A stretch of DNA of 64,000 nt from Streptococcus constellatus (GTDB taxonomy: Bacteria; Bacillota; Bacilli; Lactobacillales; Streptococcaceae): positions 34,323-98,322 of the forward strand of contig NZ_CABHMZ010000013.1 in assembly GCF_902167705.1 (NCBI RefSeq), given 5' to 3'. Below, in pieces: positions 46,272 through 56,478 of the stretch (its first letter is position 1; every line of letters starts with the position of its first letter). The notes under the pieces are model-generated. The model saw only the letters and a list, made by a program, of their open reading frames with translations, had not been told where the DNA came from and did no database searches. The position numbers and the translations under genes are program-made.

Positions 46272-48971
46272 ATGTCACTTCAGAAATTAGAAAATTACAG
46301 CAATAAAGAAGTTATCAAAGAAGAAGTTACGATTTTGACGGACTTATTAGAAGAAGTTACACAAAATATGCTAAGTCCTGAAACCTTTGAAAAAATCATT
46401 GCTTTAAAAGAATTGGCAACAGTTGGAAATTACGAAGGACTAAATGAAATTGTTCAGAATCTATCGAACAAGGAAATGTCTTATATTTCACGTTATTTTT
46501 CGATTTTGCCGCTCTTAATCAATATTTCAGAAGATGTTGACTTGGCTTTTGAAATTAACTATCAAAATAATGTCGGTCAAGATTATCTTGGAAAATTATC
46601 CACAACGATTGATTTAGTTGCTGAAAAGGAAGATGCTGCTGAAATTTTAGATCATTTGAATGTGGTACCTGTTTTAACAGCTCACCCAACTCAAGTGCAA
46701 CGGACGACCATGTTGGATTTAACCAATCACATTCATGTCTTGTTGCGTAAATACCGCGATGTGCGAATGGGCTTGCTCAATGAAGAAAAATGGCACAACA
46801 ATCTTCGGCGGTATATCGAAATTATCATGCGCACGGATATGATTCGTGAGAAGAAATTAAAAGTGACCAATGAAATCACCAATGTGATGGAATACTACAA
46901 CAGTTCTTTCTTACAGGCGGTGACCAATCTAACAGAAGAATACAAGCGTCTAGCCAAAAAGCATGGGATTGACTTGAAAAATCCAACCCCCATTACAATG
47001 GGAATGTGGATTGGTGGCGACCGAGATGGAAATCCGTATGTTACATCTGAAACGTTGAAAAAATCCGCTTTGACCCAATGCGAAGTGATTATGAACTATT
47101 ACGATACGAAAATTGCCAATTTGTATCGTGAATTTTCTTTGTCAACGGGTATCGTAAAAGTCAGTGAAGCGGTGCAGGAAATGGCTTATCTATCAGAAGA
47201 TAATTCTATTTACCGCGAAAAAGAGTTGTATCGCCGCGCTTTCTACTATATTCAAACAAAATTGGAAAATACAAAGGCTTACTTTATTGACCAGATCAAA
47301 ACAGAGCCACATTACCACAAAATTGAAGAATTTAAACATGATTTGTTAGCTATCAAGCAGTCCCTTCTTGAAAATAAAGGCGAAGCAATGATTTCTGGTG
47401 AATTTACTGAATTGTTGCAAGCGGTGGAAGTATTCGGCTTTTACCTTGCTTCCATTGATATGCGTCAAGATTCCAGTGTTCATGAGGCCTGCGTTGCGGA
47501 GCTGCTAGCAAGTGCGGGAATTGTGGAGCATTATAGTGAGCTTTCTGAGGATGAAAAATGTCACGTCCTGCTGAATGAACTTCTCTATGATCCACGGATT
47601 CTCTCTGCAACACATACTAAAAAATCAGCCCTTTTACAAAAAGAATTAGAGATTTTTCAAACGGCGCGTGAGTTGAAAGACAAGCTAGGAGATGCGGTTA
47701 TTAAGCAAACCATTATTTCTCATGCAACAAGTGTGTCTGACCTTTTAGAGTTGGCTGTTATGCATAAGGAAGTTGGTCTCGTTGACAAAGAATTTGCGCG
47801 TGTACAGATTGTGCCGCTCTTTGAAACCATTGAAGATTTGGATAATTCCTATGACACGATGAAGAAATACTTATCTCTTCCAATCGCTCAGAAATGGATT
47901 GCCTCCAATAACAACTATCAAGAAATTATGCTGGGTTATTCAGACAGCAATAAAGATGGTGGTTACTTATCATCCTGCTGGACTCTCTATAAAGCTCAAC
48001 AGCAACTGACAGCTATTGGAGATGAATTTGGTGTGAAAATCACCTTCTTCCATGGTCGTGGTGGAACGGTCGGTCGTGGTGGCGGACCTACTTATGAAGC
48101 CATTACCTCTCAGCCTCTCCGCAGCATCAACGATCGGATTCGTCTGACAGAACAAGGAGAAGTCATTGGCAATAAATACGGAAATAAAGATGCTGCTTAT
48201 TACAATTTGGAAATGCTGGTGTCGGCAACGATTAACCGTATGATTACTAAGAAAAAAAGTGATACCAACACGTCCAAACGCTATGAGCATATTATGGATC
48301 AGGTAGTAGATCGAAGCTATCAAATTTATCGTGATTTGGTTTTTGGCAATAAACATTTTTATGATTATTTCTTTGAATCAAGCCCAATCAAAGCTATTTC
48401 CAGCTTTAATATTGGTTCGCGGCCGGCTGCGCGTAAAACCATTACCGAAATTGGTGGCTTGCGTGCCATTCCGTGGGTCTTTTCATGGTCACAAAGTCGG
48501 GTGATGTTCCCCGGTTGGTACGGTGTTGGATCCAGTTTTAAAGAATTTATTGATGAAAATCCAGAAGAAAATCTAGCTTTCTTGAGAAATATGTATAAAA
48601 ATTGGCCTTTCTTCCAATCGCTTTTGTCCAATGTGGACATGGTGTTATCAAAGTCGAATATGAATATTGCCTTTGAATATGCAAAATTATGCGAAGATGA
48701 AAACGTTCAAGAAATCTATTACACGATCTTAGATGAGTGGCAGTTGACCAAGAATGTCATTCTTGCTATTGAAGAATCTGATGAACTGTTGGAGGAAAAT
48801 CCATACTTACGAGACAGTTTAGACTATCGCATGCGTTATTTTAATATCTTGAATTATATTCAGCTAGAACTCATCAAACGCCAACGCCGTGGAGAATTAT
48901 CTCCTGACGAAGAAAGATTGATTCACATCACCATCAACGGAATTGCGACTGGACTGAGAAATTCAGGCTGA
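46272..48971 (+). CDS. ppc: phosphoenolpyruvate carboxylase
   Basis: 899 aa. Fixes bicarbonate onto PEP to give oxaloacetate, the anaplerotic route to aspartate in streptococci without a full citrate cycle. Catalytic motifs: [12 protein letters not shown] (His), [15 protein letters not shown], and [29 protein letters not shown] lies late. AAAGGTG precedes the ATG. Full family length. Likely co-transcribed with ftsW. Terminator at 48982. Confidence 0.97.
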   Translation: MSLQKLENYSNKEVIKEEVTILTDLLEEVTQNMLSPETFEKIIALKELATVGNYEGLNEIVQNLSNKEMSYISRYFSILPLLINISEDVDLAFEINYQNNVGQDYLGKLSTTIDLVAEKEDAAEILDHLNVVPVLTAHPTQVQRTTMLDLTNHIHVLLRKYRDVRMGLLNEEKWHNNLRRYIEIIMRTDMIREKKLKVTNEITNVMEYYNSSFLQAVTNLTEEYKRLAKKHGIDLKNPTPITMGMWIGGDRDGNPYVTSETLKKSALTQCEVIMNYYDTKIANLYREFSLSTGIVKVSEAVQEMAYLSEDNSIYREKELYRRAFYYIQTKLENTKAYFIDQIKTEPHYHKIEEFKHDLLAIKQSLLENKGEAMISGEFTELLQAVEVFGFYLASIDMRQDSSVHEACVAELLASAGIVEHYSELSEDEKCHVLLNELLYDPRILSATHTKKSALLQKELEIFQTARELKDKLGDAVIKQTIISHATSVSDLLELAVMHKEVGLVDKEFARVQIVPLFETIEDLDNSYDTMKKYLSLPIAQKWIASNNNYQEIMLGYSDSNKDGGYLSSCWTLYKAQQQLTAIGDEFGVKITFFHGRGGTVGRGGGPTYEAITSQPLRSINDRIRLTEQGEVIGNKYGNKDAAYYNLEMLVSATINRMITKKKSDTNTSKRYEHIMDQVVDRSYQIYRDLVFGNKHFYDYFFESSPIKAISSFNIGSRPAARKTITEIGGLRAIPWVFSWSQSRVMFPGWYGVGSSFKEFIDENPEENLAFLRNMYKNWPFFQSLLSNVDMVLSKSNMNIAFEYAKLCEDENVQEIYYTILDEWQLTKNVILAIEESDELLEENPYLRDSLDYRMRYFNILNYIQLELIKRQRRGELSPDEERLIHITINGIATGLRNSG

Positions 48972-48981
48972 TGAAGAATAA

Positions 48982-49008
48982 AAAATCGGATTATTTCCGA
49001 TTTTTTTA
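48982..49008 (+). terminator. ppc terminator
   Basis: AAAATCGGA-TTAT-TCCGATTTTTTT. Confidence 0.92.
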
Positions 49009-49014
49009 TATTTT

Positions 49015-49046
49015 TGTAACCAAAAACGCTTCCAATTCGTTATACT
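49015..49046 (+). promoter_or_regulatory. possible ECF-type promoter of the sigma operon
   Basis: TGTAACC (49015-49021), 16 nt, CGTTA (49038-49042) resembles the ECF consensus (TGAAAC/TGTAAC ... CGTA/CGTC). A TATACT at 49041-49046 could also serve the housekeeping factor, but no matching -35 is obvious. Autoregulation by the ECF factor is inferred. Confidence 0.5.
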
Positions 49047-49096
49047 AGTGAAGGAAGGGGGATGAGGATATCAAACTAGATGATTATGAAAAAGTC

Positions 49097-49567
49097 TTGA
49101 TTGCCTTTGCGAAAGAAATCGTCTATTATTTGCAAAGCTCAGGCGTTTCAAAAGAGCAAGCAGAAGATGTTGTTCAGGATGTTTTTATCAAAATGCTAGA
49201 GTCTGATTTTGTCATCCCTGCTCAAAAAATGCGAGCTTGGATGTATCGTGTGTCCATTCGCCGCTACATTGACAAATACCGGCGTGATAAGCATTATATG
49301 GAACTTTTGAGACGAGATTTTTTTACCAAGGAAAATCAATTGATTGTTGAAGGAGCAGATTATGACTTTCTCATGGAGGGGGTAGAAAAGTTGCCCACAC
49401 AGGATAAAATCATGTTGGACCTTTATTACTTTCAAGGATTTTCAACGGGTGAAATAGCAGAAGTGCTCCATTATTCTAAGAGCAAAGTCAAAGTTCAGCT
49501 CATGCGCAGTCGGAAAAAACTTCGACAGGTTTTGGAAAAGAAAGGATATCATCATGGAAACATTTGA
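49097..49567 (+). CDS. ECF-type RNA polymerase sigma factor
   Basis: 156 aa from a TTG start. Region 2 has EQAEDVVQDVFIKMLE and MRAWMYRVSIRRYIDKYRR; region 4 has LPTQDKIMLDLYYFQGFSTGEIAEVL and KSKVKVQLMRSRKKLR. The start is uncertain: the frame is open back to 49052 without ATG or GTG, and the strong ribosome site (GGAAGGGGG, 49052-49060) is well placed for an ATC at 49070, which would add nine residues. A point change or frameshift in the first codon is equally possible. It overlaps the anti-sigma gene by 14 nt. Streptococci carry few ECF factors. Confidence 0.85.
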   Translation: MIAFAKEIVYYLQSSGVSKEQAEDVVQDVFIKMLESDFVIPAQKMRAWMYRVSIRRYIDKYRRDKHYMELLRRDFFTKENQLIVEGADYDFLMEGVEKLPTQDKIMLDLYYFQGFSTGEIAEVLHYSKSKVKVQLMRSRKKLRQVLEKKGYHHGNI

Positions 49568-50531
49568 AATCGTTGCAAAGAAAAACAAAAAAAGGATGAT
49601 TAAGCGGATTATTTTGTGGTCAACAGCAGTGGTGCTGGCTTTGGGAGGAGTTGCTTTTGGAACATCTATCTTGCTTCAAAAAATGGCTTCAAAAAATATG
49701 CAAGAAGTAACAAATTATTATGATACGAGGCAGGAAATAGCTTATCCTAATATTTATTCCTCGGCTAGACATATTCAATTGACAGCAAACTTTACCTATT
49801 CGTATCAAGCGGAACGAATGAAGGATTTAGATGGTGTTCTGATTCCCTATAACGAAATCACAGCTTCAGCAGGTCCAAATTTTGTTCAGATTGATCACAG
49901 TGGAGATATGGTGAATATCCATGGGAGACAAGATGGAAAAACCATGATAGCCTATTCAAATGGTGGTAATGTGAAGGTTCCTCAATTTTTTAATGTGAAA
50001 AATAAGGAGAATGATGATTGGGTGGCACAACCGTCTCAGGAATTACCTTTGGTATCAGAGATGAAAGGTCAGCTCGTTGAGGTAGCTCTGACGTTTGACA
50101 AAGCTTATAGTTACGAAGAGTTGCAAACCATGTTGCCGGATAACCTAAAACAAAATTGGTACTGGCTTGGAACATACTCTAGTTATAATGTTGCGGACAT
50201 GGATATGAGTAATTTATTTGGTTTCAAGGTCATGAAAGGGGATTTACAGTACAGTTTTGATATCTTTAGATCCAAACTCAAAGAAGCTTTGACGGATAAA
50301 CATGGATTTATCAGTAGAGAGACATCAACAGGTGAGAGTTATAATTCTAAAAAAGAGCTGGAATACCTAGATAAAACCTATAAAAAAGCAGAAGATTGTA
50401 AATTCTCAGGCGTCATTCTAACAGGAAAAGCTGAAAATTTTGCTCAGTTGGAAGGTAAGGAGTGGATTTACGCATCAAGTATTGGGGCTTCTACACCAAA
50501 TCAACCATACTACAAGTTGGACAAAGAATAA
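49554..50531 (+). CDS. membrane anti-sigma regulator (Sigma_reg_N/C family)
   Basis: 325 aa: cytoplasmic N-terminus of about 20 residues, one membrane segment (about 20-42, LWSTAVVLALGGVAFGTSIL), then an extracytoplasmic domain. Similar to the paired Sigma_reg_N / Sigma_reg_C proteins encoded beside ECF factors in Firmicutes. It probably holds the upstream sigma factor inactive and senses an envelope signal outside. Overlaps the sigma gene by 14 nt, so the two are expressed in a fixed ratio. AAAGGA precedes the start. Confidence 0.85.
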   Translation: METFEIVAKKNKKRMIKRIILWSTAVVLALGGVAFGTSILLQKMASKNMQEVTNYYDTRQEIAYPNIYSSARHIQLTANFTYSYQAERMKDLDGVLIPYNEITASAGPNFVQIDHSGDMVNIHGRQDGKTMIAYSNGGNVKVPQFFNVKNKENDDWVAQPSQELPLVSEMKGQLVEVALTFDKAYSYEELQTMLPDNLKQNWYWLGTYSSYNVADMDMSNLFGFKVMKGDLQYSFDIFRSKLKEALTDKHGFISRETSTGESYNSKKELEYLDKTYKKAEDCKFSGVILTGKAENFAQLEGKEWIYASSIGASTPNQPYYKLDKE

Positions 50532-50556
50532 ATTGATAAAAAAGGCGTAAAATGCT

Positions 50557-50584
50557 TGCAATTTGAAGAAAATTTGATAAAATA
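50557..50584 (+). promoter_or_regulatory. tuf promoter
   Basis: TTGCAA (50557-50562), a 16-nt spacer, TAAAAT (50579-50584). Confidence 0.7.
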
Positions 50585-50654
50585 GTAAGGAAAGTTAGAC
50601 TGTATTGCCTACTGTCTATCTATAAAATATATTTTATTGGAGGCTTTTACTCAA

Positions 50655-51851
50655 ATGGCAAAAGAAAAATACGATCGTAGTAAACCACACGTTAACATCG
50701 GTACAATTGGACACGTTGACCATGGTAAAACTACCCTAACTGCAGCTATCACGACTGTACTTGCACGTCGTCTTCCAAGTTCAGTTAACCAACCAAAAGA
50801 TTACTCATCTATTGATGCTGCTCCAGAAGAACGCGAACGCGGAATCACTATCAACACTGCACACGTTGAATACGAAACTGCTAAACGTCACTATGCTCAC
50901 ATCGACGCTCCAGGACACGCGGACTACGTTAAAAACATGATCACTGGTGCTGCTCAAATGGACGGAGCTATCCTTGTAGTAGCTTCAACTGACGGACCAA
51001 TGCCTCAAACTCGTGAGCACATCCTTCTTTCACGCCAAGTAGGTGTTAAATACCTTATCGTCTTCATGAACAAAGTTGACTTGGTTGACGATGAAGAATT
51101 GCTTGAATTGGTTGAAATGGAAATCCGTGACCTTCTTTCAGAATACGATTTCCCAGGTGATGAAATCCCAGTTATCCAAGGTTCAGCTCTTAAAGCTCTT
51201 GAAGGTGATGAAAAATACGAAGACATCATCATGGAATTGATGGATACTGTTGATGAATACATTCCAGAACCAGAACGTGACACTGACAAACCACTTCTTC
51301 TTCCAGTCGAAGACGTATTCTCAATCACTGGACGTGGTACTGTTGCTTCAGGACGTATCGACCGTGGTACTGTTAAAGTCAACGACGAAGTTGAAATCGT
51401 TGGTATCAAAGAAGAAATCCAAAAAGCAGTTGTTACTGGTGTTGAAATGTTCCGTAAACAATTGGACGAAGGTCTTGCTGGAGATAACGTAGGGGTTCTT
51501 CTTCGTGGTATCCAACGTGACGAAATCGAACGTGGACAAGTTCTTGCTAAACCAGGTTCAATTCATCCACACACTAAATTCAAAGGTGAAGTTTACATCC
51601 TTACTAAAGAAGAAGGTGGACGTCATACTCCATTCTTCAACAACTACCGTCCTCAATTCTACTTCCGTACTACAGACGTTACAGGTTCAATCGAACTTCC
51701 TGCAGGTACTGAAATGGTAATGCCTGGTGATAACGTAACAATCGATGTTGAATTGATCCACCCAATTGCCGTAGAACAAGGAACTACATTCTCTATCCGT
51801 GAAGGTGGACGTACTGTAGGTTCAGGTATGGTTACAGAAATCGAAGCTTAA
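50655..51851 (+). CDS. tuf: elongation factor Tu
   Basis: 398-aa translational GTPase delivering aminoacyl-tRNA to the ribosome. G1 [10 protein letters not shown]3 [10 protein letters not shown]4 NKVD, and domains 2-3 are complete. Start [12 protein letters not shown] at 50655; TTGGAGG lies 11 nt upstream. The codon use is strongly biased (almost uniform preferred codons), as for highly expressed genes. Monocistronic, with its own promoter and terminator. Not linked to fusA or the str operon here. Confidence 0.99.
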   Translation: MAKEKYDRSKPHVNIGTIGHVDHGKTTLTAAITTVLARRLPSSVNQPKDYSSIDAAPEERERGITINTAHVEYETAKRHYAHIDAPGHADYVKNMITGAAQMDGAILVVASTDGPMPQTREHILLSRQVGVKYLIVFMNKVDLVDDEELLELVEMEIRDLLSEYDFPGDEIPVIQGSALKALEGDEKYEDIIMELMDTVDEYIPEPERDTDKPLLLPVEDVFSITGRGTVASGRIDRGTVKVNDEVEIVGIKEEIQKAVVTGVEMFRKQLDEGLAGDNVGVLLRGIQRDEIERGQVLAKPGSIHPHTKFKGEVYILTKEEGGRHTPFFNNYRPQFYFRTTDVTGSIELPAGTEMVMPGDNVTIDVELIHPIAVEQGTTFSIREGGRTVGSGMVTEIEA

Positions 51852-51893
51852 TTCAATTAAGTTCCCAGATGAACAATTAAAGTCAGACAACTA

Positions 51894-51922
51894 AGCTCCG
51901 CTATTGCGGGGCTTTCTTTTTT
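51894..51922 (+). terminator. tuf terminator
   Basis: AGCTCCGC-TATT-GCGGGGCT followed by TTCTTTTTTT. Confidence 0.92.
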
Positions 51923-51982
51923 TGATTTCATTAGACTTAGCCTTTATTTCTCTATTAAATTATGGTAAAATGATAAATGTAA

Positions 51983-52765
<783 letters not shown>

Positions 52766-52787
52766 TTTTTAAAAGAAATAGTTAGCT

Positions 52788-52818
52788 TGCTATATTTTTA
52801 TAGCAGGTTTGTTTTAAA
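52788..52818 (+). terminator. probable tpiA terminator
   Basis: GCTATA/TATAGC hairpin followed by GTTTGTTTT. Weak, so some read-through into the wall hydrolase gene is possible. Confidence 0.5.
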
Positions 52819-52830
52819 TGGAGAAATAAA

Positions 52831-55800
52831 ATGAAAAAGAAAAGTTTATTTTATTTAGCAAGCACAGCTATTTTAATTGCAGCTAGTTCACAGCAAATTT
52901 TTGCTGACGAAACTGTAAAAGCTTCGACTCCAGAACCGACAGTAGAGCTCAATAAACAAGAAGCTCATTCTTCAGCTGAACTCCAAGTAGAAAAAGCGGA
53001 GCAAACGTCTCCGTCAAATCAAGCAACTTCGGCTTCTGAGTCTGGAGATCAAGTAACTGATTCCTCAGCTGCTTCAACTGAGACGAAAGTTGCTGATGAA
53101 AATTCGGTTGTGAAAGAAAATTCGGTAGCTGCAACTGAAAGCTCAAAAGATAACAAGTCAACTTTTTTTGCTGCGCAGAATAACCAAGCAACAGCTAGAA
53201 GTAATCCTGATGCGCAAGTGAAAAAATCAACTTTTGTGGATGTCAGCAGTCATAATGGGAATATCAGCAAAGAGGATTATCAACGCTTAGCTGAAAAAGG
53301 GGTAAATGGCGTTGTTGTTAAATTAACAGAAGGAACGAGCTATAAAAATCCTTATGCGGCTTCCCAAGCGCAAAATGCACAAGCAGCAGGTATGCAAGTA
53401 TCGGCTTATGCTTTTTCTCACTATACTAATGAAGCAGAAGCTAGGGCAGAAGCGCGCTATTTTGCAGAGGAAGCAAGAAGATTAAATCTTCCGCTCTCAA
53501 CGGTTATGGTAAATGATATTGAAGATTCTGATATGCGTCCGAATATCAATGCAACTACTCAAGCTTGGGCAGATGAAATGCGGCGTATGGGCTTTTCAAA
53601 TCTGATGTATTATACGAGTGCAAGTTGGCTTGATCGAAACAATCTTAGAACGAAAGGACCGATTCAAACAGAGCAATTTGGCTTGGAAAATTTCTGGGTA
53701 GCGCAATATCCAACTTCAAAATTAAGTGCAGATGATGCAAAAATACTAAAATATAATAGCGGAGCAGGTGCTTGGCAGTTTACTTCGCAAGCTGAATTAC
53801 TACCCGGCCGTCATGTATTTGACCAAAGCGTGGATTATACTGGACGTTTTACAAATAGGGCAACTCCAAGCAATCGTGCTGCAAATCAGCCAATAAAGGG
53901 AAAAATCACGGTTCAAAACAATAATCCTAACACGGGAACCTTTGATGTGATTGTGTCAGATGTTTCTGCTCCTTACGGCGTTCGTGAAGTGAAAGTACCA
54001 ACCTGGTCTAATGTCAATGGTCAAGATGACATTATTTGGTATACAGCTGCTAAACAGGCTGATGGAACCTATAAAGTAACAGTAAGGGCAGTAGATCACA
54101 AATTTTCTACAGGACTCTATCACATTCACCTTTATTACATTCAAAATAATGGGAAATTGGTTGGCATAGGTGGAACAACTACCGAGCTCTCGTTTGGACG
54201 ACCTCAAGGAAAAGTGACCATTGCTAATAATAATCCAGACACAGGAACTTTTGATGTCATTATTTCCAATGCATCTAGTCCTTATGGCATTCGCGAAGTG
54301 AAAGTTCCAACTTGGTCTAGCATCGGTGGTCAAGATGATATTATCTGGTACACAGCGACAAAACAAGCCAATGGAACCTATAAAGTAACAGTGAAAGCTA
54401 CTGATCATAAAAAATCAACTGGAGAGTATAATATTCATGTATATTATATCCAAGAAAATAATCAGTTGATAGGAGTAACAGGAACAACGACAACTGTTTC
54501 GATTGCTCGCCCTAAAGGTACTTTGACTATCACAAATAACAATCCAGACGCAGGAACTTTTGATGTGATTGTCTCAGGCGTTTCCAGTCCAGATGGTGTT
54601 CGTGAAGTGAAATTACCAACCTGGTCTAATATAGATGGTCAAGATGACATTATTTGGTACACAGCGACAAAGCAAGCTAATGGAACGTATAAGACGACCG
54701 TCAAGGTAAGTGATCACAAGTATTCGACAGGTCTATATCATGTTCATTTGTATTATATTCAGGATAATGGACAAATTGTTGGAGTAGCTGGAACACAAGT
54801 AAATGTTTCTTTAGCGAGAGCAAAAGGGAATCTTACTATTCAAAATAATAATCCAGACACAGGAACCTTTGATGTGATTGTTTCAGGTATTTCTAGTCCT
54901 TACGGCGTGCGTGAAGTGAAATTACCGACCTGGTCTAATGTCAATGGTCAGGACGATATTATCTGGTACACTGCCACTAGACAGGCCAATGGAACTTACA
55001 AAACAACTGTCAAAGCGAGTGACCATAAAAGAAGTACAGGTTTATACTACATTCATCTGTATTATATTCAAAACAATGGTAAACTCGTTGGAGTAGGTGG
55101 GACAACGACAGAAGTTTCAATTGCACGTCCAAAAGGTACATTAACGATTCAAAATAAAGATGCGAATAAAGGAACTTTTGAGGTAATTGTCTCCAACGTT
55201 TCTAATCCAGATGGTGTTCGTGAAGTGAAATTACCGACTTGGTCTAATGTCAATGGTCAGGACGATATTATCTGGTATACTGCTACTAGACAGGCCAATG
55301 GAACTTATAAGGCGTTCATTAAAGCAAGTGATCATAAGAATTCAACCGGTTTGTACTATATTCATTTGTACTATGTTCAAAACAATGGAACATTGATTGG
55401 AGTAGGTGGTACATCAACCAATGTGACAATTTCTGCGGAAAACCTTAAACCAACTGGAAAAATCACGATTCAAAATAATAATCCTAAAACAGGAACCTTT
55501 GATGTGGTGGTGTCTAATGTTTCCAGTCCTCATGGTGTTCGTGAAGTGAAGCTGCCAACGTGGTCCAGTGTGAATGGTCAAGATGATGTTATTTGGTATA
55601 CTGCTGCAAAACGAGCAGACGGTACCTATAAGATAACTGTGAAAGCGAGTGACCATAAGAACTCAACCGGCGAATACAATGTTCATTTGTATTACATTCA
55701 AAACAATGGTAAACTGGTTGGTGTGGCTGGCACAACAGTACGAGTTTCTAAAACGTCTTATCCGACACCATATTTTTCTCAACGTGATGGTCGTTGGGCA

Positions 55801-56277
55801 GGACGAACTTATGGTGGCTACACATTTGCTGCAACGGGCTGCGTTCCAACAACAGTTGCTATGGCAATTTCTGGTATTACAGGACAGACTGTTTTGCCAA
55901 CGACTGTGGCAGATTATCTCTATCATTCTACAAACGAATTTAATAAGAGAAGCTATGGTACAACGAGTCATGGTATTGTATTAGCAGCTCAATATTGGGG
56001 TTTGAAAACGGATGTTTTAGGTTCAACCGCAGCTGTACGAGAAGCTCTTGCTATGGGACACCATGTGCTTGGCGCAGTAGGAACCAGTGTGTTTGCAAAT
56101 TATCCTGTTACGCATGAGTTAGTCATGAGGGGCTATAACAACGGAATGACTTATGTAATGGATCCGTATAATGCTAATAATAATGGCTATTATTCAGTAG
56201 ATTATTTATTTAGAGTACGGAGTTTAGATCCAACTGATAATACAGAAGGTTCTCCGTTCATGACAATTAGAGCGTAA
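52831..56277 (+). CDS. secreted GH25 muramidase with six Bsp-like repeats and a C39 domain
   Basis: 1148-aa wall hydrolase. Signal peptide of about 25 residues (ending IFADE), then a Ser/Thr/Glu-rich linker. GH25 muramidase follows at about 135-345 (FVDVSSHNGNISKEDY; Asp137, and the DxE pair Asp229/Glu231). Next are six tandem GBS-Bsp-like repeats (about 355-970, each starting GKITV-type and containing GVREVKLPTWS). The C-terminal papain-like C39 domain (about 980-1148) has Cys1004 (ATGCVPT), His1095 (VTHELVM) and Asp1111. This gives both a glycosidase and a peptidase-like module. No LPXTG, so retention would be via the repeats. Related to streptococcal LytF/AtlA-type autolysins. Confidence 0.92.
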   Translation: MKKKSLFYLASTAILIAASSQQIFADETVKASTPEPTVELNKQEAHSSAELQVEKAEQTSPSNQATSASESGDQVTDSSAASTETKVADENSVVKENSVAATESSKDNKSTFFAAQNNQATARSNPDAQVKKSTFVDVSSHNGNISKEDYQRLAEKGVNGVVVKLTEGTSYKNPYAASQAQNAQAAGMQVSAYAFSHYTNEAEARAEARYFAEEARRLNLPLSTVMVNDIEDSDMRPNINATTQAWADEMRRMGFSNLMYYTSASWLDRNNLRTKGPIQTEQFGLENFWVAQYPTSKLSADDAKILKYNSGAGAWQFTSQAELLPGRHVFDQSVDYTGRFTNRATPSNRAANQPIKGKITVQNNNPNTGTFDVIVSDVSAPYGVREVKVPTWSNVNGQDDIIWYTAAKQADGTYKVTVRAVDHKFSTGLYHIHLYYIQNNGKLVGIGGTTTELSFGRPQGKVTIANNNPDTGTFDVIISNASSPYGIREVKVPTWSSIGGQDDIIWYTATKQANGTYKVTVKATDHKKSTGEYNIHVYYIQENNQLIGVTGTTTTVSIARPKGTLTITNNNPDAGTFDVIVSGVSSPDGVREVKLPTWSNIDGQDDIIWYTATKQANGTYKTTVKVSDHKYSTGLYHVHLYYIQDNGQIVGVAGTQVNVSLARAKGNLTIQNNNPDTGTFDVIVSGISSPYGVREVKLPTWSNVNGQDDIIWYTATRQANGTYKTTVKASDHKRSTGLYYIHLYYIQNNGKLVGVGGTTTEVSIARPKGTLTIQNKDANKGTFEVIVSNVSNPDGVREVKLPTWSNVNGQDDIIWYTATRQANGTYKAFIKASDHKNSTGLYYIHLYYVQNNGTLIGVGGTSTNVTISAENLKPTGKITIQNNNPKTGTFDVVVSNVSSPHGVREVKLPTWSSVNGQDDVIWYTAAKRADGTYKITVKASDHKNSTGEYNVHLYYIQNNGKLVGVAGTTVRVSKTSYPTPYFSQRDGRWAGRTYGGYTFAATGCVPTTVAMAISGITGQTVLPTTVADYLYHSTNEFNKRSYGTTSHGIVLAAQYWGLKTDVLGSTAAVREALAMGHHVLGAVGTSVFANYPVTHELVMRGYNNGMTYVMDPYNANNNGYYSVDYLFRVRSLDPTDNTEGSPFMTIRA
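53899..55760 (+). repeat. six in-frame tandem repeats of the wall hydrolase
   Basis: Units start at 53899, 54208, 54517, 54826, 55135 and 55456: four periods of exactly 309 bp (103 codons), then one of 321 bp (extra four codons). High nucleotide similarity between units makes unequal recombination and copy-number variation likely. Confidence 0.95.
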
Positions 56278-56330
56278 TATTGTGTCTGATCTGTGAGAAC
56301 GAAGTTTCTGCCATTTTATTGGTTTAGTAA

Positions 56331-56385
56331 TGAAAGGCTGAAACTACGAACTAAAAATTTTAAATGTTTAGTTCTGTCTTATTCT
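56331..56385. repeat. dispersed palindromic repeat (copy 3)
   Basis: AGGCTGAAACTACGAACTAAAAATTTT-type arm, nearly identical to 2429-2455, with an internal palindrome AACTAAAAATTTTAAATGTTTAGTT-like. Shortened relative to copy 1. Sits between the wall hydrolase and mnmE. Confidence 0.65.
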
Positions 56386-56401
56386 CTTTTTGATGAAAAG
56401 T

Positions 56402-56450
56402 AAAAAGCTCTATGATTTCTATAGGAATAACCTTAGAAATCATAGAGCTT
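56402..56450 (-). terminator. mnmE terminator
   Basis: AAGCTCTATGATTTCT (56405-56420) pairs perfectly with AGAAATCATAGAGCTT (56435-56450), a 16-bp stem. On the minus strand it is followed by TTTTTACTTTTC. Confidence 0.92.
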
Positions 56451-56478
56451 ACTTGTTTTTATTTGAATTTGTCTACTA

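Noticed and set aside
53899..55760. Periodic repeats considered as a CRISPR-like array
   Set aside because: Units are 309 bp, in frame, with no short spacer structure; they encode protein domains.
53956..55984. Antisense and alternate-frame open frames inside the wall hydrolase repeats
   Set aside because: They recur with the 309-bp period and copy the sense codon bias; no start signals or family resemblance.
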